Both the position numbers and the translations under genes were made by a program. From positions 1-31,436 of the IMG/VR virus record IMGVR_UViG_3300037587_000138: 31,436 nt of DNA, one strand, 5' to 3'. Shown piece after piece: positions 22,577 through 29,127 of this stretch. Position 1 is the first letter of the stretch, and every line of letters starts with the position of its first letter. Source of the stretch: a virus. The notes under the pieces are model-generated. The model searched no databases. It worked only from the letters and a program-made list of their open reading frames with translations, and was not told the origin of the DNA.

Positions 22577-23373
22577 CACGCCACCTTCAGATTCAATGTG
22601 TCCACGATATGACGAGCTGCTGCCTCATCACCACTGTTGATTGTTTGTTGGACGAGAGAGCTAGGCACTTGCCCCAACATATACTCCAGCTCATCCAAAT
22701 GCTCAGCACCCCACTTGGCCCTGTCAAACACCCAAGCCTTCAGGCTATCACTCTTCAGCCAGAAGTTAGATAATGGACGATACTCCATGCCATAAGGTTT
22801 ATGGCGCATACTACCAGCACTGCCGTACAGAACCCTCCGACGAATGTCTCCGTCCAGGAGAATAGAGGGAACGCCAAGAACAATGTCAAGCATACGAGAC
22901 AAACCGTAATTACCATCATCCCAGGGGTCATCATAGCCCACATGAACGTGTCCTCCTGCTGTACGTAGCCCTGAGAGGGCACCATTTGGCTTCTGAAGGA
23001 TGTCCTCCGTCCACCCATCCCATTCTGTACCACAGCCAAATTCCATCGCCTTGGGGCCTTGAGAGCGCAGGAACTCCATTTGGAACTCATAGCTGCTCGT
23101 GATGCTTGGCTCCAACCCCTGAGGGATTAGGACGGCTTCAAGCTCTTCAAACACGGTGTTGATGTTCTCAACAAACTCAGAGACAGTGGAGGCAGGGTGG
23201 ATATTAAACTCCGCCATCACATTGTCCTCCTGAAGAGCCCCTTTGCGAACAGGGATGGGACGAGACTTGCTCCCACCCACCTTACCGATGGCACTCGTCA
23301 TAGTACCTTCGAGGGTTCTTACCATCACCTCGGGGTCTGCCCCGATAGTTATCTTTTCCAATGCTGGAAACAT
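22576..23373 (-). CDS. phiEco32-like COOH-NH2 ligase, type 2
   Basis: A 265-aa protein with the pattern of phage phiEco32-like COOH-NH2 ligases (Pfam PF14395): ITIGADPEVMV at the start, ALQEDNVMAEFNIHPA, the His-rich strand RTAGGHVHVGYDDPW, and a helical end. Like the PF12224 protein it should have the glutamine synthetase-like fold and join a carboxylate to an amine with ATP. Two such ligases in one operon suggest two successive bonds or two substrates. The ATG at 23373 has AAGGAGG 7 nt upstream; the frame upstream of it overlaps the previous gene and is rejected. Confidence 0.88.
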   Translation of the reverse strand: MFPALEKITIGADPEVMVRTLEGTMTSAIGKVGGSKSRPIPVRKGALQEDNVMAEFNIHPASTVSEFVENINTVFEELEAVLIPQGLEPSITSSYEFQMEFLRSQGPKAMEFGCGTEWDGWTEDILQKPNGALSGLRTAGGHVHVGYDDPWDDGNYGLSRMLDIVLGVPSILLDGDIRRRVLYGSAGSMRHKPYGMEYRPLSNFWLKSDSLKAWVFDRAKWGAEHLDELEYMLGQVPSSLVQQTINSGDEAAARHIVDTLNLKVA

Positions 23374-23374
23374 A

Positions 23375-24211
23375 TCAAGCCTCCTTGAGCTTGTTTTCAA
23401 ACCATTCAGCCGCTTTAACCAACATATTAATATCCATCTGGCGTTCCGAACCACGAAGGCTGCCAGTGCCACCCCTCACGCTAGGCCATAGCTCAGGGAA
23501 CTGTTCCCTAATCATGGTGTGACACATGGTGCGGTTCTCGTCATCAACACCCCCATGAGGTTGTGTCCAGCCCATGATGTAATTGGAGTCACCACGCTCA
23601 CCACGACAATAGGTGAGAACCTCCGAGTATAACCCCTGATCACCATGGTAGGCGGATGCCCAATCACTGCCAAACAACACATTGTGCAGAGAGATGGCAT
23701 CAGGCATACCCAACTCCATACGATTGACAATGCTGTGCTCGCAGTCGTAGCTGTCACAGAAGGTGATGCCGTCTGACCTATGCCCAACCACACCCAAGGC
23801 AATCGTAGCTGCAACCTTAGGCTCGATGTCTGCATCCGTCATCACAACAAACGCTCTAATGGCCTGTCTGTGGGTGTAAGGTACACGGAACAACGAGAGG
23901 ACATTCAACATACGATCAGCGGGGATGTCACAACGGACATGCACCTCTTGATTGTTATTCGAACGCTCATAGACGATTGGCTCCGACAACGAACCCTGGA
24001 TGACGGGGAGGCTTTCAAGGAAACGTGCCCACACCTTCCAATCACGGGTATCACTCCATCTACGAGCATGGAAGACCACCTTGTTCGTTCGGACTACACT
24101 ATCCATGTCGTTGTACTCACACAACATACCGAAGCACGGAGCATCGGTCTGGCTTCTAACAGACTCTCCACCGTTCCTGTTGGTGTAATGAACATCAAAA
24201 TCTACAGGCAT
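23375..24211 (-). CDS. First gene of the amide-ligase cluster, unknown (278 aa)
   Basis: A 278-aa protein of unrecognised family. It starts with a strand-rich part (MPVDFDVHYTNRNGGESV), has VVFHARRWSDTRDWKVW, a HVRCDIPADRMLNVLSLFR region, and a long mixed C-terminal half with several histidines. It begins the operon after a 220-bp AT-rich gap, with AGAGGA 7 nt before the ATG. Its stop lies 1 nt before the COOH-NH2 ligase start. Position suggests a cluster-specific enzyme or substrate protein. Confidence 0.75.
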   Translation of the reverse strand: MPVDFDVHYTNRNGGESVRSQTDAPCFGMLCEYNDMDSVVRTNKVVFHARRWSDTRDWKVWARFLESLPVIQGSLSEPIVYERSNNNQEVHVRCDIPADRMLNVLSLFRVPYTHRQAIRAFVVMTDADIEPKVAATIALGVVGHRSDGITFCDSYDCEHSIVNRMELGMPDAISLHNVLFGSDWASAYHGDQGLYSEVLTYCRGERGDSNYIMGWTQPHGGVDDENRTMCHTMIREQFPELWPSVRGGTGSLRGSERQMDINMLVKAAEWFENKLKEA

Positions 24212-24250
24212 AATAAGTCCTCTTGATATCTATTTAAGTTTATGCTACCC

Positions 24251-24310
24251 TAATACCTAGGTATATATTACTAGTAATACTCCTAGTATATTACTAGATA
24301 CTCCTAAGAA
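24251..24310. repeat. CTAG-centred palindromes and short repeats in an AT-rich intergenic region
   Basis: Perfect palindromes ATACCTAGGTAT and TATTACTAGTAATA lie side by side. The nonamer ATACTCCTA occurs twice 21 bp apart (24277-24285 and 24298-24306). On the minus strand this reads as two imperfect copies of TAGGAGTAT-CTAGTAATATA. The core resembles the ACTAGGGA array at the right edge. The site lies just upstream of the amide-ligase operon, so a regulator-binding region is the simplest reading. Confidence 0.55.
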
Positions 24311-24385
24311 TATTATTACTACCACTTACTATAATATTTAAATATACACTTAATACTAATTATATTAAATACATATTTAGATATT

Positions 24386-24405
24386 GAGGGGCCTTTCAAC
24401 CCCTC
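24386..24405 (-). terminator. Possible terminator hairpin before the amide-ligase operon
   Basis: On the minus strand GAGGGG and CCCCTC pair perfectly around an 8-nt loop (TTGAAAGG), followed by AATATCTAAATATG. It lies 26 nt after the last gene of the small-gene block and before about 170 bp of AT-rich DNA. The downstream tract is AU-rich but has no long U run, so termination may be weak. It could also act as a processing hairpin. Confidence 0.45.
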
Positions 24406-24431
24406 GTCTTGCTCTCCTACACTATCACCCC

Positions 24432-24845
24432 TCAGAAGTCTTTCGACAAATACATGATTATGCCACCACCCATATCCAAAGAGATGGCAGCCTTGGTTGT
24501 TTCATTTATATTGTACACTAAAGGCGCTGTAACGATGTCTGCCGGGTCAAACCGTATGTTGGTTGATTCCCATAAACTCAGCACTATCACAGCGCCAGCA
24601 TGTCCCACCAACTCGCTGGCACCAGCCTCTGTGAGTATCGAGTGTGTCGCCTTGGCCACCATACCATGACACCACTTGTTGGCTATGGAGCCACTATTAT
24701 ACCAGTTGCTACAAGGATAGCTCTCACCGAACCTAGGCCCACTCATGAACATCACATCGTCTGCCTCCAGACCCATATATGAAACCTCTGCTCTCGCAGT
24801 AATAGATGCCATAAGTAGGCTGATGACCAATATGATTCTGTTCAT
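24432..24845 (-). CDS. Secreted protein with signal peptide, unknown (137 aa)
   Basis: A 137-aa protein beginning with a clear signal peptide: basic start MNR, hydrophobic IILVISLLMASITA, and a likely cleavage after ARA. The mature part has two cysteines (YPCSNW, NKWCHG), which could form a disulfide in the periplasm, and a histidine-containing helix. CAGGAGA lies 7 nt before the ATG. It follows the SPFH gene. No family was recognised; the form fits a periplasmic phage factor, for example in envelope modification or exclusion. Confidence 0.75.
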   Translation of the reverse strand: MNRIILVISLLMASITARAEVSYMGLEADDVMFMSGPRFGESYPCSNWYNSGSIANKWCHGMVAKATHSILTEAGASELVGHAGAVIVLSLWESTNIRFDPADIVTAPLVYNINETTKAAISLDMGGGIIMYLSKDF

Positions 24846-24867
24846 GGTTGATCTCCTGTTGCAACTA

Positions 24868-24888
24868 CTCGATGAGAGTAAAGCCTTT
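24868..24888 (-). pseudogene. Relic of the prepilin gene start
   Basis: The 21 bp at 24868-24888 are identical to 25907-25927, the part of the prepilin-like gene coding for KGFTLIE. On the minus strand the SPFH gene ends ATGAAATAA and the repeat follows immediately. The living gene reads ATGAAATGTAACAAAGG, so the relic looks like the same start with five bases missing. It is out of frame and reaches TAG at once. Only this short stretch is left. Confidence 0.7.
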
Positions 24889-25771
24889 ATTTCATATTCA
24901 TCAGAACATTCGTACCATCACCCAGCATTGTCTGGGGCATAACACCGTTCCAGAGCAGTTTGGCTTCAGCTTCTTTCAACTTGATGAGGGCAGGGGTGAC
25001 ACTACGTGCCAGAGCCTTGTTACCTTCAGCCACCTTCGTGATACGGTAGAGTTCGGCATCAGCAGCCTTCTTTACAGCAGAGGCGTTAAAAGAGGCAGAG
25101 TCGTCAGCAGCTTTAGCGATAGCTGTCAGCTTTGCAGCCTTCAACTTCTCAATCTCAAGGGCAGACTGTTGCTTAACTACCTTCTCCTGCTCCGTCACAG
25201 CCGCTTTAACAGCCGCTACAATGGTAGGCGGTAGGTTGATGTCCTTAATGAGGATATCCGTCACTGTGTAGCCTGTGAGGGCGTCGTTCAACCGGTTGAT
25301 GCCCTCAATCCGCATCTTCTCGATAGTGGTTTCATTGTAGAAGTCAGAGCTTTCAACAGCTATAGCCTTACCAACATCCACCATAATCGAGGGTACACGA
25401 GGGAACAACTGGTTGTTGATGTAACCCTTGGCAGAGCCGAACTGCTTACGGACATTGGCGGTGGAGCCGGGGGTAAACTTACCGATCACCGTGACGTCCA
25501 TGCTGGTACGCAGCTTGTCTTGAGAGGGGATGGGCATGTTATCCCAAGAATAACTAACTTCTTGAACATCGTAAACCTCAAAATCAGCCAGGGGGTTGAC
25601 GATGTGGAAGCCGGACTTCAGTTCCTGCGGGTTAACCTTCCCGAAGACAGCGCCAACCTTCTCGTCACCCACCTTAACGGTGGTATAGGAGTTGAGGCCG
25701 ATAGCGAGAGTTGTGATGCCAACAATGGCAGCGATGGCGATATGTTTAATAGTACGGGCGGGGTTTTGCAT
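24887..25771 (-). CDS. SPFH (prohibitin/stomatin-like) membrane protein
   Basis: A 294-aa protein. An N-terminal membrane anchor (IAIAAIVGITTLAIGL, about 11-26) precedes an SPFH/band 7 domain: VGAVFGKVNPQELKSGFHIVNPLADFEVYDV, then MDVTVIGKF and later DILIKDINLPP. A long Ala/Lys/Glu coiled coil follows (VTEQEKVVKQQSALEIEKL region). SPFH proteins form ring-like membrane scaffolds and regulate proteases or membrane domains. Phage copies are occasional; T4-type phages have other membrane exclusion proteins. It has AAGGA before the ATG, lies 3 nt after the prepilin-like gene, and its 3' end seems rebuilt from a piece of that gene. Confidence 0.9.
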   Translation of the reverse strand: MQNPARTIKHIAIAAIVGITTLAIGLNSYTTVKVGDEKVGAVFGKVNPQELKSGFHIVNPLADFEVYDVQEVSYSWDNMPIPSQDKLRTSMDVTVIGKFTPGSTANVRKQFGSAKGYINNQLFPRVPSIMVDVGKAIAVESSDFYNETTIEKMRIEGINRLNDALTGYTVTDILIKDINLPPTIVAAVKAAVTEQEKVVKQQSALEIEKLKAAKLTAIAKAADDSASFNASAVKKAADAELYRITKVAEGNKALARSVTPALIKLKEAEAKLLWNGVMPQTMLGDGTNVLMNMK

Positions 25772-25774
25772 AGT

Positions 25775-25939
25775 TTAATCCTTAAAGACAGGGGATGTTG
25801 GTGTGCGGGTTTGAGGCTCTTGCGCTACCTGCTCACTCTTATACTGCTCATAAGCAGGTTGCAGGAGTGCTGCCAGGATACCGATGATGGCCACCACAAT
25901 CATCAGCTCGATGAGAGTAAAGCCTTTGTTACATTTCAT
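25775..25939 (-). CDS. Type IV prepilin-like small protein (54 aa)
   Basis: A 54-aa protein with a textbook class III (prepilin) signal: MKCNKG, then [18 protein letters not shown]. Gly6 is at -1, Phe at +1 and Glu at +5, which prepilin peptidase (PilD) requires, and a hydrophobic helix follows. It lacks the globular pilin head: after [13 protein letters not shown] it ends in a Pro/Thr-rich tail of about 15 residues. GAGGTG lies 8 nt before the ATG, and the start overlaps the preceding gene by 11 nt. It may insert in the host membrane, be processed and methylated by PilD, and compete with or join type IV pilus or type II secretion pseudopili. That role is inferred. Confidence 0.85.
   Translation of the reverse strand: MKCNKGFTLIELMIVVAIIGILAALLQPAYEQYKSEQVAQEPQTRTPTSPVFKD
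25907..25927 (-). repeat. Intact copy of the 21-bp prepilin repeat
   Basis: This 21-bp segment encodes KGFTLIE within the prepilin-like gene and is repeated exactly at 24868-24888, about 1.04 kb away in the same orientation. Recombination between the two would remove the SPFH gene. Confidence 0.8.
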
Positions 25940-26261
25940 AATTGAACACCTCTTTGTTCGCTTCGTCTAACGCATATTCACTGGCCTCCCATGTGCCGTT
26001 GTTGGGGTTGGTTTTGCAATAGCTCAACAGGTTGTAGCTGTAAGCGAAGGCATAGTCTGTCCTCAAGGCGGGAGGAACAGAGCCATGAACCCTCACTACA
26101 GTTCGCCACACTACAGGGTGGGATGCCCTCTCAACAGTGGCAGCAGCATCTTTGGTTTCATAAGCCATTCGGATGAAGTTGGAGCAGACAGTGTTCCCAG
26201 CGGCTGCCGTCACAGTAGTAGAACTAACCAGTAGAGCCGCCAGAAGAATCAGACGTTTCAT
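25929..26261 (-). CDS. Secreted protein with signal peptide, unknown (110 aa)
   Basis: A 110-aa protein with signal peptide [22 protein letters not shown], cleaved probably after TAA or AAA. The mature part has two cysteines ([15 protein letters not shown]), possibly one disulfide, and several aromatic residues. The ATG at 26261 has AAGGAGG 7 nt upstream; the longer frame is rejected. Its stop overlaps the prepilin-like start by 11 nt, so the two are probably made together. Confidence 0.75.
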   Translation of the reverse strand: MKRLILLAALLVSSTTVTAAAGNTVCSNFIRMAYETKDAAATVERASHPVVWRTVVRVHGSVPPALRTDYAFAYSYNLLSYCKTNPNNGTWEASEYALDEANKEVFNYEM

Positions 26262-26391
26262 TGTGCGCCTCCTTATCGGCGATGTGTTTGGACACTTTGG
26301 CAGCCAGCTTAATACCATCACGGGCAGCACGAATGAGCAACAATGGGATGATTAACGATGTTCCCACAACAAGTAAAGGCCACACGAACAC
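26224..26391 (-). CDS. Small single-pass membrane protein (55 aa), GTG start
   Basis: A 55-aa frame filling the gap between two clear genes. A hydrophobic segment (PLLVVGTSLIIPLLLI) is followed by a basic helix (RAARDGIKLAAKVSKHI) and a Ser/Gly-rich tail. The likely start is the GTG at 26391, with a G-rich upstream site only. It overlaps the secreted-protein start by 38 nt. The layout (membrane anchor plus basic helix) matches its neighbours, but the start is uncertain. Confidence 0.5.
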   Translation of the reverse strand: MFVWPLLVVGTSLIIPLLLIRAARDGIKLAAKVSKHIADKEAHNETSDSSGGSTG

Positions 26392-26396
26392 AGAGG

Positions 26397-26675
26397 CTAC
26401 CCCGCAATGCCAGTGCCAAGACAGCCACCGATGTGGGCTTTACAATTCACCACCTCATGACGAGTTTTCCTGAACTCCCAGCACCAGACCACATCGAAGA
26501 TCCAACCCGTCCACCAATTATGGAACTTCTGACGATCAGTGAAAGCACAACACCACTCAATCAAAGGCACCAGAAGAAAGCCCACGAGAGTTAATGCAGC
26601 TACAACGACCCACAGAAAGGTGGCAACAGGCCAGTACCAATCTATGAGATTGGTAATTGAAATCCCAACAAACAT
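26397..26675 (-). CDS. Two-pass membrane protein (92 aa)
   Basis: A 92-aa protein with one or two hydrophobic segments in its first half (WPVATFLWVVVAALTLVGFLLVP), an aromatic linker with several Trp (FHNWWTGWIFDVVWCW), and a C-terminal part with cysteines (VNCKAHIGGC). GGGAGAG lies 6 nt before the ATG. It is followed closely by another small membrane gene. Function unknown. Confidence 0.7.
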   Translation of the reverse strand: MFVGISITNLIDWYWPVATFLWVVVAALTLVGFLLVPLIEWCCAFTDRQKFHNWWTGWIFDVVWCWEFRKTRHEVVNCKAHIGGCLGTGIAG

Positions 26676-26676
26676 A

Positions 26677-26877
26677 TCAACTCTCCCAAATACCAGCCGT
26701 AAACAACCCCAACAGCACGAACACTAAATATGCTGATGGGAGTAGTGGGTGGCTTAACATTGATTTAAAAGGCTTACCAGTGGCCTCAGCCTCTTCTTTC
26801 CGGAGTGCATTCACTACCCACAAAGCAATCATCCCAACAGCCATTAGGATGAAGAGTGTTGTTAATATCATTTTCAT
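26677..26877 (-). CDS. Two-pass membrane protein (66 aa)
   Basis: A 66-aa protein with two hydrophobic segments: MILTTLFILMAVGMIALWVV and a second near the end (AYLVFVLLGLFTAGI), joined by a charged loop (RKEEAEATGKPFK). GAGGAGA lies about 9 nt before the ATG. The start overlaps the stop of the preceding gene by 4 nt and it lies 1 nt before the next start. It has the size and layout of holin-like or superinfection-exclusion peptides, but nothing marks it as either. Confidence 0.7.
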   Translation of the reverse strand: MKMILTTLFILMAVGMIALWVVNALRKEEAEATGKPFKSMLSHPLLPSAYLVFVLLGLFTAGIWES

Positions 26878-27158
26878 TCCGATGTCTCCTCATAATCCCC
26901 AGCAACAGCATCACGAGCAACACTGATGTCTATCTGCATCACATCTCTGCTGTTCAGAAGGCTCAGGGTGCCGTCTAAGCGACGAAAGGCAATGAACCCA
27001 CAGCTACCTTCAGGGTTCCAGTCAGAGGAGCACACAAAGCGCCAGGGAGCGGCTCCTGCCTCCACGGGATAGACGATAACATCCAACACCTTCACAGGCT
27101 CGGATGCACTCAACAGCACATTGCTGTCATTAACGATTTTATCTTCTCGTTGGAACAT
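26874..27158 (-). CDS. Hypothetical protein (94 aa)
   Basis: A 94-aa soluble, probably beta-rich protein (EPVKVLDVIVYPVEAG, RFVCSSDWNPEGSCGFIAF). Two cysteines lie close together. The ATG at 27158 is chosen, with GGTGA 5 nt upstream; a GTG at 27170 is the alternative. It sits between two membrane protein genes. No family was recognised. Confidence 0.66.
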   Translation of the reverse strand: MFQREDKIVNDSNVLLSASEPVKVLDVIVYPVEAGAAPWRFVCSSDWNPEGSCGFIAFRRLDGTLSLLNSRDVMQIDISVARDAVAGDYEETSE

Positions 27159-27159
27159 A

Positions 27160-27342
27160 TTAGTCACCAATACTAAACATAACCGCAGAGGCGGCTATTA
27201 TGCTGAACACGGAGATGCTATATGTACGATGGCTTATAGACTCTCTGACGGGATCTATGAAAGCTATGAAGTGCATTAACGGCACAGCCAACACCAGAGC
27301 TGCCATCAGGAGGAGCAGGCCGAGTATGACACTGTTAAACAT
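27160..27342 (-). CDS. Two-pass membrane protein (60 aa)
   Basis: A 60-aa protein with two membrane segments: VILGLLLLMAALVLAVPLM and VFSIIAASAVMFSI, joined by a loop with a few charges. The ATG at 27342 has GGGGGTG immediately upstream (3 nt). It is part of the run of small envelope-type genes. Function unknown. Confidence 0.68.
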   Translation of the reverse strand: MFNSVILGLLLLMAALVLAVPLMHFIAFIDPVRESISHRTYSISVFSIIAASAVMFSIGD

Positions 27343-27343
27343 A

Positions 27344-27565
27344 TCACCCCCTATAATCCACGACAATTTGAACACCTTGACGCCTTAGGCTGGCCATCAG
27401 CTTATTGGCAGCATAGACAGCCTGGTACCGCTTGGTGTGGCCCTCGCTCACCGGCGTCACAGTAGCTCCACCTTCGTCACTGCCCCCTTCACTGACATGT
27501 TCCACTTGATGGTAGAGGCCGGAGGGGGACCGTCTGATTCGGAGCGTCCCAATGATTTTAGACAT
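27344..27565 (-). CDS. Hypothetical protein (73 aa)
   Basis: A 73-aa basic protein: strand-rich start (KIIGTLRIRRSPSGLYHQVE), an acidic Gly/Ser stretch, then a helix (RYQAVYAANKLMASLRRQG). This strand-helix plan is seen in small phage proteins of unknown role. The ATG at 27565 has GGAGG 10 nt upstream, and overlaps the previous gene by 8 nt. Confidence 0.65.
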   Translation of the reverse strand: MSKIIGTLRIRRSPSGLYHQVEHVSEGGSDEGGATVTPVSEGHTKRYQAVYAANKLMASLRRQGVQIVVDYRG

Positions 27566-28112
27566 TGTGTATGGCCTCCAGTGCAGACTCCTCAAGAATA
27601 TAATCTTTACTGCCAACCCTCACACCACACACACTACGTCCGCTCCCATTCTGGAGTTGGGTTTGACCCAAAACCATGCCAGAGCTTCGCCCAAGCTTGC
27701 TTGTATGCCAACTGGAGGTATCATAATTCAACAGCCCTAGCTTTCTGGCTAGGGAGGGGTTTTCGGAATAGCACCTCCCAGGGTTAATCACCCTCACCAT
27801 AGTCCCAGCCACAAACTTACGCTTGCTCAGTTGGACGAGGGCTTTGGGGAGGGAGGAAACCGCAGGTTTCTTTATTTCATAGGCGATGGATTTGAGAAGA
27901 GGCATTCGCTCTCCACTTTCATTTACTACCCAATAGTGAGTTTCGCTCTCTGCAACCACCTCATAGGATTTCAGAGGGTTGAGCCTTGAGAACTGTATAA
28001 ACGAAGCTGACACTTCGGGCTGCAACCTTATTCTCTGCACCCACTTCGGAACATCACCCTCGTTTGCAGGTGGTGCCCAGCTTAGTATTTGCCCACTACT
28101 ATCTTGTATCAT
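27558..28112 (-). CDS. Hypothetical protein (184 aa)
   Basis: A 184-aa soluble protein. It has beta-rich segments (QRIRLQPEVSASFIQF, YEVVAESETHYWVVNE, FVAGTMVRVINPGR) and no signal peptide. AAAGGAA lies 7 nt before the ATG. The end (VGSKDYILEESALEAIHNV) is helical. No catalytic motif was seen. It follows a stem-loop in the gap of about 115 nt behind it. Confidence 0.68.
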   Translation of the reverse strand: MIQDSSGQILSWAPPANEGDVPKWVQRIRLQPEVSASFIQFSRLNPLKSYEVVAESETHYWVVNESGERMPLLKSIAYEIKKPAVSSLPKALVQLSKRKFVAGTMVRVINPGRCYSENPSLARKLGLLNYDTSSWHTSKLGRSSGMVLGQTQLQNGSGRSVCGVRVGSKDYILEESALEAIHNV

Positions 28113-28160
28113 GCTATGTTCCTTTCATTGTGTCAGAAAGCACTCCAGAAATAGCCCTAG

Positions 28161-28177
28161 GAGGCTCTGTAAGCCTC
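28161..28177 (-). other. Intergenic stem-loop
   Basis: GAGGCT and AGCCTC form a perfect 6-bp stem around a 5-nt loop (TACAG on the minus strand) between two small genes. No U-run follows, so processing or mRNA stability is more likely than termination. An alternative pairing with GGCTC and GAGCC is possible. Compare the hairpin at 29128-29150. Confidence 0.5.
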
Positions 28178-28228
28178 TGTGAGCCATTTTAAGTGTACAC
28201 CCTAAGCTACCGCATTGATTGGTGGTTA

Positions 28229-28402
28229 TTAGAGGAACTGGAGCTTCTCAGCGGGAGTGAGTTCCCGAAGGTTGTTGGCCCGGACATTCTGGAAGTTGCC
28301 CCCAACCAGACAAGGAACATACTTACCACCCGTGTCTGTGAAAGACCGCTCAGGGTGAGCCACAACGATTTGATTGCTTGATACGATTGCTTGACGTTTC
28401 AT
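28229..28402 (-). CDS. Small hypothetical protein (57 aa)
   Basis: A 57-aa frame beginning MKRQAIVSSNQIVVAHPERS and ending NLRELTPAEKLQFL. GAGG lies 9 nt before its ATG, and the start overlaps the previous stop as TAATG. A single Cys occurs (VPCLVGG). It fills an otherwise empty gap of nearly 300 nt. Codon use and junction style match the neighbours, so I take it as real. Function unknown. Confidence 0.65.
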   Translation of the reverse strand: MKRQAIVSSNQIVVAHPERSFTDTGGKYVPCLVGGNFQNVRANNLRELTPAEKLQFL

Positions 28403-28731
28403 TATTCACTACCTCTTATTTCGATCAACATTTCACTATCCAAACCATAATCAGTTTGTCCAGCACTTGCATAAATACCAACTTCAGCCAGAGCATCACC
28501 AATAATTCGATCCAGCTCCTCAATGATATCTTTCTTAAAACCACCCGGCATGTCTGAATAATGCACACAATGGATATGGATGAGGTTTTCTTTAGAGTCC
28601 CGGTCCAGCCCTAAGCACTCCAAGAGCTTAGTGACATTGCATACGTCGAAGAAATCTCCACTGTTAAGGTTTTCTTGTATGGTCTTAAGGGCAGCCAACA
28701 CAGCCACTTGCCTAAACTTATTAATAGCCAT
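28402..28731 (-). CDS. Hypothetical protein (109 aa)
   Basis: A 109-aa mostly helical acidic protein (MAINKFRQVAVLAAL, LECLGLDRDSKENLIH, IIEELDRIIGDALAEVG). It has no membrane segment. The ATG at 28731 has a GGGTGGAT site; the longer frame overlaps a membrane protein gene. The end (LDSEMLIEIRGSE) is acidic. No family was recognised. Confidence 0.68.
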   Translation of the reverse strand: MAINKFRQVAVLAALKTIQENLNSGDFFDVCNVTKLLECLGLDRDSKENLIHIHCVHYSDMPGGFKKDIIEELDRIIGDALAEVGIYASAGQTDYGLDSEMLIEIRGSE

Positions 28732-28909
28732 TATCCACCCCACTCCCAAATGGAAACATTTTGTTCCCGATTGCAATAATAACACGCCCCTCTTCAGGCA
28801 TACCAACATATATCAATGCTATTCCAATGATAAGGAATACACCCACGACAGCAAGCCATAGCGCAGCCGCCACAGTAGCTATGCTCCCCCAATACATTAG
28901 AGCGTTCAT
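28721..28909 (-). CDS. Small membrane protein (62 aa)
   Basis: A 62-aa protein with one long or two short hydrophobic segments (SIATVAAALWLAVVGV, FLIIGIALIYVG) and a short soluble end (GNKMFPFGSGVDNGY). GGAG lies 9 nt before the ATG at 28909, and the start overlaps the previous stop as ATGA. Function unknown. Confidence 0.68.
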   Translation of the reverse strand: MNALMYWGSIATVAAALWLAVVGVFLIIGIALIYVGMPEEGRVIIAIGNKMFPFGSGVDNGY

Positions 28910-29094
28910 TCTGATTGCTCCACCCAAGTTTGTATTGGGAAATCTACACACTGACCACCGAAGCCATCGCGCTCTAAGGTTCTGCAAACAGCTTCAGCCT
29001 GTCCTCGTGTATCATGGTAGTCCGTGGTGATGCCTTTGCCGTCAATGCCCCCGTAGACCAAGTGGGGCCACTTAGCGTTTGATGTGAAACTCAT
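28906..29094 (-). CDS. Small phage protein (62 aa), unknown
   Basis: A 62-aa protein reading MSFTSNAKWPHLVYGG, then YHDTRGQAEAVCRTLERDG and ending FPIQTWVEQSE. From memory this resembles a common small phage protein whose end reads TWVE, often annotated hypothetical. AGAGGA lies 7 nt before the ATG at 29094; ATG 29097 and TTG 29124 are alternatives. Function unknown. Confidence 0.7.
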   Translation of the reverse strand: MSFTSNAKWPHLVYGGIDGKGITTDYHDTRGQAEAVCRTLERDGFGGQCVDFPIQTWVEQSE

Positions 29095-29127
29095 CATCCA
29101 ATCCTCTAAGGTTTCAATGAACAAGCG

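Noticed and set aside
22755-23090. 111-aa minus-strand frame inside the COOH-NH2 ligase gene
   Set aside because: It is out of frame with a gene that has clear family motifs, and its sequence looks like a frame-shifted product.
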